Shown here piece by piece: positions 1-3,429 of a stretch of DNA of 5,794 nt; position 1 is the stretch's first letter; each line of letters begins with the position of its first letter. The DNA is taken from assembly GCA_030150595.1 (NCBI GenBank), contig JASLFQ010000041.1, positions 1 through 5,794 of the forward strand, written 5' to 3'. The DNA is from Aquirhabdus sp. Lineage in GTDB: Bacteria > Pseudomonadota > Gammaproteobacteria > Pseudomonadales > Moraxellaceae. Position numbers and translations under genes: made by a program. The notes beneath the pieces are model-generated. The model was not told where the DNA came from. It saw only the letters and a program-made list of their open reading frames with translations, and did not search any database.

Positions 1-70
1 CTTCAAGGGGATGAGCGGGGAAATAACAAGGCACTGCCTTGTTATTTCCCCGCTCATCCCCTTGAAGGGG
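1..70. repeat. REPIN/MITE-like palindromic element A, containing a 67-nt near-perfect hairpin
   Basis: Positions 1-33 are the exact reverse complement of 35-67, with a single C at 34 between them, so the strand can fold into a 33-bp stem or cruciform. The element is modular. A small palindrome (CCCCTTGAAGGGG, 58-70) is followed inward by CTCATCCCC/GGGGATGAG, and the centre is the hairpin arm AATAACAAGGCA with its complement. The left small palindrome is cut by the window edge, since position 1 starts at CTTCAAGGGG, so the element may begin a few bases earlier. The outer motif recurs at 508-532. It lies 33 nt beyond the stop codon of the DUF559 gene and could also act as a transcript-end hairpin. 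No T-run follows on the plus strand, and the minus-strand exit is outside the window. Confidence 0.85.
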
Positions 71-102
71 GAGACTGCAAAGCAAGATGGGAGAGGCGAA
101 TT

Positions 103-456
103 TTAGGAAGTCTTAGTTTCAATATTCTTTTGAATAACAGCAAGTACACCATCTATATTTGTTAAGACTTCGTGATTCCAAAACCGTAGAACTTTGATGC
201 CTTGGCTTTCTAAAAACTCCGTTCGCACAGCATCATATTCAAGATTATCCATATGCTGTGAACCATCTAACTCAACAGCTAAATTACAATAGTAACCATA
301 AAAATCAATAATGTAGTGACCAATTGGAGTTTGCCTCCGGAATTTGATGCCTAATTGGTTGTTGCGTAATTTAGACCAAAGTATTAATTCAGAATCCGTC
401 ATACGTTTGCGTAGTTGTTTTGCTTTAATTTTTGCTTGCTGTGTTGTTTTATGCAT
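103..456 (-). CDS. DUF559 domain-containing protein (Vsr-like PD-(D/E)XK endonuclease fold)
   Basis: This is a 117-residue single-domain protein, about the usual length for DUF559. The N-terminal helix has the family pattern of basic residues followed by TDSE and LWSKLR (residues 20-31). The core FRRQTPIGHYIIDFYGY (39-55) supplies Asp51. It is followed by LAVELDGSQH (59-68), with Glu62, Asp64, Gln67 and His68 in the positions expected of a very-short-patch-repair/PD-(D/E)XK active site. The C-terminal GIKVLRFWNHEVLTN (86-100) is the other family hallmark. The family is predicted to cut or nick DNA, but its substrate is generally not known. The start ATG at 454-456 is the first in frame and gives a normal N-terminus; Met19 would remove the first helix. 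The ribosome site is weak (an A-rich AAAAAAAG), while TATAAT lies 20 nt upstream. All catalytic-looking residues are present, so the gene looks intact. It sits alone between two inverted palindromic elements, which suggests a mobile or element-linked gene and no operon role. Confidence in family is high; cellular function is unknown. Confidence 0.9.
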   Translation of the reverse strand: MHKTTQQAKIKAKQLRKRMTDSELILWSKLRNNQLGIKFRRQTPIGHYIIDFYGYYCNLAVELDGSQHMDNLEYDAVRTEFLESQGIKVLRFWNHEVLTNIDGVLAVIQKNIETKTS

Positions 457-476
457 TTGATAATGCTTTTTTTATA

Positions 477-482
477 ATTATA
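477..482 (-). promoter_or_regulatory. Candidate -10 box for the DUF559 gene
   Basis: The minus strand reads TATAAT exactly, ending 20 nt before the DUF559 start codon, inside the self-complementary TATAATTATA (473-482). No convincing -35 hexamer is present at 16-18 bp. A start of transcription near 470 would leave a leader of about 14 nt. The perfect -10 is the only support, and the local AT-richness makes a chance match possible. Confidence 0.35.
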
Positions 483-507
483 AGAAAAAGAGTTCCAACA
501 GTTCCTT

Positions 508-654
508 CCCCTTCAAGGGGATGAGCGAGGAATAGCAGCGCACTGCGCTGCCCGAGCGCAAGACGGAGCGACAGCGCAGTGTATAGGATGGGGATGGTTT
601 TGAGTAGACGCTAAAACCACCCTCATCCCAACCTTCTCCCTGAGGGAGAAGGAG
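508..654. repeat. REPIN/MITE-like palindromic element B, composite of several hairpins
   Basis: Four nested or adjacent inverted repeats fill this stretch. CCCCTTCAAGGGG (508-520) is a 6-bp-arm palindrome and is followed by ATGAGCGAGGAA. GCAGCGCACTGCGCTGC (535-551) is an 8-bp-arm palindrome. CACTGCGCTG (541-550) pairs perfectly with CAGCGCAGTG (572-581). Positions 586-601 pair with 613-628 (14 of 16). CCTTCTCCCTGAGGGAGAAGG (632-652) is a perfect 10-bp-arm hairpin and is preceded by CCCTCATCCCAA. Both ends therefore show an outer palindrome and then ATGAG pointing inward, the same architecture as element A. Positions 508-532 match the reverse complement of 46-70 at 24 of 25 bases. The right end stops 14 nt short of the yebC stop codon. 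No ORF is present. Confidence 0.8.
632..652 (-). terminator. Possible transcript-end hairpin downstream of yebC (end of element B)
   Basis: This is a perfect 10-bp stem with a 1-nt centre, 17 nt beyond the yebC stop on the minus strand. It is a plausible 3' end or RNA-stabilising hairpin, but it is followed by TTGGGATGAGG and has no uridine run, so it is not a canonical intrinsic terminator. It is primarily the terminal palindrome of the repeat element, and any role as a terminator would be secondary. Confidence 0.3.
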
Positions 655-668
655 CTAGAGCTTAAACG

Positions 669-1418
669 TTACTTATTCAACTCAGCCATGACTTCATCAG
701 AGAAGTTGGCATTGGTATAAACGTCTTGCACATCATCTAAGTCTTCGAGCATATCGATCAGCTTTAATACTTTTTGTGCTTGTTCGACATCGGTAATATC
801 CGCTTGAGTTGAAGGTGACATGGTCACTTCTGCGTTGTCAGATTTCAAACCGGCCGCCGTGAGCGCATCTTGAATTCCACCAAATGCTTCAGGCGAGGTG
901 ATAACAGTGATGCTATCAGCATCAGTTTCAACATCATCTGCGCCAGCATCCAGCGCAATTTCAACGATTTTGTCTTCTAATGACACATCATCAAAACGAA
1001 TTTCACCGCGTTGAGTAAACAAGTAAGCAACTGAACCAGTCGTACCTAGATTTCCGCCACACTTACTAAACGCATGGCGAACTTCAGGTACGGTACGGTT
1101 GATATTGTCGGTCATTGTATTAATTAAAACTGCAACCCCACCAACGCCGTAACCTTCATAGCTGATTTCTTTCAAATCATCGTTTTCTGTGTTGCCTGCA
1201 CCACGTTGGATTGCGCGGTTGATTGTGTCGCGGGTCATGTTGACCGAAAGTGCTTTTTCAACCACAGCGCGTAATTTTGGGTTTTTGGCAGGATCAGCAT
1301 CGCCTTGTTTTGCGGCGCTGACTAGCTCACGGATATATTTGGTAAATACTTTGCCTTTAGACGCGTCTTGGCGCGCTTTGCGGTGTTTGATATTGGCCCA
1401 TTTGGAATGTCCAGCCAT
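669..1418 (-). CDS. yebC: YebC/PmpR family regulatory/translation-associated protein
   Basis: At 249 residues the protein is full length for YebC (about 240-250) and is recognisable throughout. It opens with the family signature [14 protein letters not shown] and then [17 protein letters not shown] (16-32), the basic N-terminal domain. The [11 protein letters not shown] segment and the [13 protein letters not shown] motif (61-73) come next. The middle and C-terminal domains include [13 protein letters not shown] (87-99), [15 protein letters not shown] (103-117), [14 protein letters not shown] (121-134) and [13 protein letters not shown] (224-236). Family members have been described as DNA-binding regulators (PmpR) and, in related proteins including mitochondrial TACO1, as ribosome-acting factors that help translation of difficult sequences such as proline runs. 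Which role applies here cannot be read from sequence. The start is fixed by the conserved N-terminus and by AAGGAG (1428-1433) 9 nt upstream. In enterics yebC lies next to ruvC; here no ruv gene is adjacent. The 174-nt upstream gap suggests independent transcription. Confidence 0.97.
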   Translation of the reverse strand: MAGHSKWANIKHRKARQDASKGKVFTKYIRELVSAAKQGDADPAKNPKLRAVVEKALSVNMTRDTINRAIQRGAGNTENDDLKEISYEGYGVGGVAVLINTMTDNINRTVPEVRHAFSKCGGNLGTTGSVAYLFTQRGEIRFDDVSLEDKIVEIALDAGADDVETDADSITVITSPEAFGGIQDALTAAGLKSDNAEVTMSPSTQADITDVEQAQKVLKLIDMLEDLDDVQDVYTNANFSDEVMAELNK

Positions 1419-1526
1419 GGCTGATTGCTCCTTGATTTTGATTGATGCGAGATCAACGTGCTGAAAATAAATACAGATCAGTCATTGCTCAAATGCGAGC
1501 ATGTGACGTGTTAAAAATTGGCGCAA

Positions 1527-1555
1527 ATGGTAGCAGATTCGCGCTGTTTTGATAA
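1527..1555 (-). promoter_or_regulatory. Candidate sigma70 promoter for yebC (extended -10)
   Basis: On the minus strand TTATCA (1550-1555) and TACCAT (1527-1532) are separated by 17 bp. TGC directly before the -10 gives an extended -10 motif. Each hexamer matches the consensus at 4 of 6 positions. Transcription would start near 1520, leaving a leader of roughly 100 nt before the yebC start. No riboswitch-like fold was recognised in that leader. Confidence 0.4.
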
Positions 1556-1592
1556 GAGACTGCTTGAATAAGCTTGTGTGATGATCGTTAGG

Positions 1593-2120
1593 TTACCAAC
1601 GATATTTGTTCCAGTTTTCTGGGTTTGCCCAATATCTGGAATTGAGCCAATCTGGGATTTGTTTATATTCGAGGATGTTGAATTGCCAAAGTTCCCACTC
1701 TCCGATTTTTTCGATTTGAGTAAAGCCTAATGCGCGAAGTCCTGCTGATTGATCTCCATAGGCAACGACGAGAATACGTCTTGCTAATAGGTCACGAAGA
1801 TGGGTCAAACCATGGGTAATGACTTGTGCAGCAGTCGCGTGTGATGGTGTAGCATGCTCGGCAGATGTCTGAATGGACAGCGCATTATGATCTAAATAAC
1901 ATTTGTCCAATACAATCACTGCTAAGTCAAAGCGTTGCTGGAAGGGTAAACTGGTCAATAACCACAATTCACGTTGTTGCCAGAAGCCCATCCAATCTGC
2001 ACTCCAGTCCTTAAGCGCATCAAAATTCTGTGCAATCAATAAACCGTGTACGATTGGTTTTTCGTGCGCTAATTGCTGAATGAGCGGTAGGATATTGGGC
2101 GGTGTTGCTTGCGTCGACAT
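1593..2120 (-). CDS. Hypothetical protein with methyltransferase-like C-terminal half, possibly DUF6231
   Basis: The chosen start gives a 175-residue soluble protein with no signal peptide or membrane segment. I do not recognise it with certainty; overall it resembles small gammaproteobacterial proteins annotated DUF6231. The order RFDLAVIVLDKCYLD (63-77), LTHLRDLLARRILVVAYGD (105-123), AGLRALGF (126-133) and WELWQFNI (142-149) looks like strands 4 to 7 of a class I (Rossmann-like) methyltransferase fold. A glycine-rich SAM-binding loop is not visible (IVHGLLIAQNFDAL, 23-36, may be a degenerate version), so enzymatic activity is doubtful. The C-terminus is aromatic and probably diagnostic: WLNSRYWANPENWNKYRW (158-175). 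The ATG at 2118-2120 is preceded by AAGGA at 2128-2132 with 7-nt spacing. The frame stays open upstream to ATGs at 2184-2186 and 2337-2339. The farther extension runs through the predicted promoter and has an unprotein-like composition, but the 2186 start (197 residues) remains possible. It is divergent from the DUF2797 gene and 174 nt upstream of yebC, so it is probably monocistronic. Confidence 0.75.
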   Translation of the reverse strand: MSTQATPPNILPLIQQLAHEKPIVHGLLIAQNFDALKDWSADWMGFWQQRELWLLTSLPFQQRFDLAVIVLDKCYLDHNALSIQTSAEHATPSHATAAQVITHGLTHLRDLLARRILVVAYGDQSAGLRALGFTQIEKIGEWELWQFNILEYKQIPDWLNSRYWANPENWNKYRW

Positions 2121-2210
2121 TGGCAAATCCTTGCTGATGACTGAGGGCTTCTGTATTAAGATGTTCTGTTTGGTTTCGAGAGTCATGGTTGCGACCCCAC
2201 TTTGATCATG

Positions 2211-2228
2211 ATGATATGAACATATCAT
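2211..2228. promoter_or_regulatory. Perfect 8+2+8 palindrome, candidate operator
   Basis: ATGATATG, AA, CATATCAT is an exact inverted repeat. It covers the predicted -10 box of the minus-strand gene at 1593-2120, the position expected of a repressor-binding site. No regulator gene is adjacent, and AT-rich palindromes of this length can arise by chance, so the assignment is inferential. Confidence 0.4.
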
Positions 2229-2240
2229 AGCGCATATCAA
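2211..2240 (-). promoter_or_regulatory. Candidate sigma70 promoter for the 1593-2120 gene
   Basis: The minus strand has TTGATA (2235-2240) and TATCAT (2211-2216), each a 5 of 6 consensus match, 18 bp apart. Transcription would begin near 2204. That gives a leader of about 84 nt to the preferred start at 2120, or about 18 nt to the alternative start at 2186. It excludes the far start at 2339. Confidence 0.45.
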
Positions 2241-2445
2241 TATATGACAAAGTATATTTGATGACGCTCTCGCGACTATATTGCGTGTCGATTTGGTTAC
2301 GAAGACGTAAATCGAGTTTAAAATAGTTCGCTTCGCCACAACGAATTAAACATACAATTACACGTTTATCGGTTTAATTAAATAGCAACGTTCATCAAAA
2401 GTGTTTATTAAAATCATTGATGGAATAGCCCATTAGGAAAGATGT

Positions 2446-3297
2446 ATGGAATACGAAGGTCTTTGCCACAAAATGCGCGCTCATTTGGGCGAAACTGTAG
2501 AAACGGCGCGCGGTACATTGGCAGCAAGTGTCGAATACAACTTAGTTCTGGGTGCGTTTGATTATCCGATGACCCAAAATTTGGGAAAAGACATTGAGTT
2601 AGAGTGGACTGGTCGTATTTTCTGTTTATCGTGCGGCAATAAAACGCCTAAATCCTATTCACAAGGACATTGCTATAAGTGCATGATCTCGAAGGCATCA
2701 TGTGATATGTGCATGATGAAACCCGAAACTTGCCATTTTCATTTAGGAACATGTCGTGAACCTGATTGGGGCTTGAGTGTGTGTTTCCAGCCGCATATTG
2801 TGTATTTAGCTAATTCATCTGCGCCAAAAGTCGGCATCACGCGACTGACGCAAGTACCGACACGTTGGCTCGACCAAGGTGCAACACAAGCGCTACCGTT
2901 GATGCAAGTAAATAGTCGTAGGCTATCTGGCTTAGTTGAAGTTTTGCTTGGACAAGACATCGCGGATAAAACTGATTGGCGCAAGTTGCTGAAAGGCGAA
3001 GCTGATCCGATTGATCTGCTCGGAATTCGTGATCAATTGCTAAGTAAGCATCAGGTTGATATCGATCAAATACTTCAGGATTCATCGAATGAGTTGGTCA
3101 TGCTGACTGATGAAAGAATCCGTGAGTTCTCTTATCCTGTGAATGAATATCCAGCAAAAGTCACTGCGCATAACTTTGATAAAAAACCTGTCATTCATGG
3201 CAAGTTGAACGGCATTAAAGGTCAATATTTGTTGCTTGATACAGGTGTTTTGAATCTGCGTAAATTTGGTGGTTATGAATTGAAGGTTAGGGTTTAA
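2446..3297 (+). CDS. DUF2797 domain-containing protein (zinc-finger-like clusters plus GIY-YIG-like core)
   Basis: The 283-residue length is normal for DUF2797 proteins, whose function is not established. The N-terminal part is beta-rich. Residues 60-79 hold CLSC and CYKC (Cys60, 63, 76, 79), a four-cysteine zinc-ribbon pattern. Cys86, Cys89, Cys96, His98 and Cys103 form a second possible metal site. The following block has VYLA (119-122), KVGITR (128-133), RWLDQGA (140-146) and a helix containing Glu165 (GLVEVLLGQ). Its order resembles a GIY-YIG nuclease core: a short strand with Tyr, a KVGIT strand, Arg, and a downstream Glu. That similarity is my inference. The C-terminal domain ends in GIKGQYLLLDTGVLNLRKFGGYEL (256-279), typical of the family. 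No signal peptide or membrane segment is present, so it is probably cytoplasmic. The ATG at 2446 is preceded by AGGA (2435-2438) with 7-nt spacing. It lies 132 nt upstream of pepN on the same strand, so co-transcription is possible despite the repeat between them. Confidence 0.88.
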   Translation: MEYEGLCHKMRAHLGETVETARGTLAASVEYNLVLGAFDYPMTQNLGKDIELEWTGRIFCLSCGNKTPKSYSQGHCYKCMISKASCDMCMMKPETCHFHLGTCREPDWGLSVCFQPHIVYLANSSAPKVGITRLTQVPTRWLDQGATQALPLMQVNSRRLSGLVEVLLGQDIADKTDWRKLLKGEADPIDLLGIRDQLLSKHQVDIDQILQDSSNELVMLTDERIREFSYPVNEYPAKVTAHNFDKKPVIHGKLNGIKGQYLLLDTGVLNLRKFGGYELKVRV

Positions 3298-3315
3298 GTT
3301 TTGGTTCTTCATTGA

Positions 3316-3396
3316 AGTTCACTGAGCCTGTCGAAGTGGACATATCAACAATGATCATTTTTCGTAGAACGCACATTTCGACAGGCACAATGAGCT
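3316..3396. repeat. REP-like inverted pair (TTCGACAGGC family) between DUF2797 and pepN
   Basis: AGTTCACTGAGCCTGTCGAA (3316-3335) is complementary to TTCGACAGGCACAATGAGCT (3377-3396) at 17 of 20 positions, with a 41-nt loop. The core TTCGACAGGCTCAGTGAAC is a palindromic repeat I know to be very common in intergenic regions of diverse bacteria. The pair can form a long hairpin in the transcript running toward pepN. No T-run follows, so it is not a standard terminator. It could protect the DUF2797 mRNA end or attenuate read-through. It is unrelated in sequence to the elements at 1-70 and 508-654. Confidence 0.8.
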
Positions 3397-3429
3397 AGAG
3401 TTAGTAATATTAAAAAGGAATAAATCATA

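Larger units (their letters stand above)
2121..2445. other. Divergent intergenic region between the 1593-2120 and DUF2797 genes
   Basis: This AT-rich stretch of about 325 nt holds the start regions of two genes transcribed away from each other. On the minus strand it contains the promoter and palindrome described at 2211-2240. On the plus strand the last 11 nt carry the DUF2797 ribosome site AGGA (2435-2438). I see no convincing plus-strand -35/-10 pair, no structured RNA and no small gene with a good ribosome site. An open minus-strand frame crosses to 2339 but reads as a fortuitous extension. Confidence 0.6.

Noticed and set aside
1..654. CRISPR-like array
   Set aside because: The repeats are inverted palindromes in two elements, not regularly spaced direct repeats with unique spacers.
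1..654. Classical insertion sequence with a DDE transposase
   Set aside because: No transposase motif and no target-site duplication can be seen; the only gene is a DUF559 nuclease-like protein.
1189..1464. Plus-strand open frame opposite the 5' part of yebC
   Set aside because: It is antisense to a strongly conserved gene, has no ribosome site and its protein has no recognisable features.
1560..1592. Possible terminator after the 1593-2120 gene
   Set aside because: Only a 4-bp stem (GCTT/AAGC) is visible and no T-run follows on the minus strand.
2739..3312. Three minus-strand open frames opposite DUF2797
   Set aside because: They overlap each other and a well-supported plus-strand gene, and they have unusual compositions and no ribosome sites.
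3350..3362. AATGATCATT followed by TTT as an intrinsic terminator of the DUF2797 gene
   Set aside because: It is a loopless AT-rich 10-mer inside the loop of the REP pair, too weak to act as a terminator stem.
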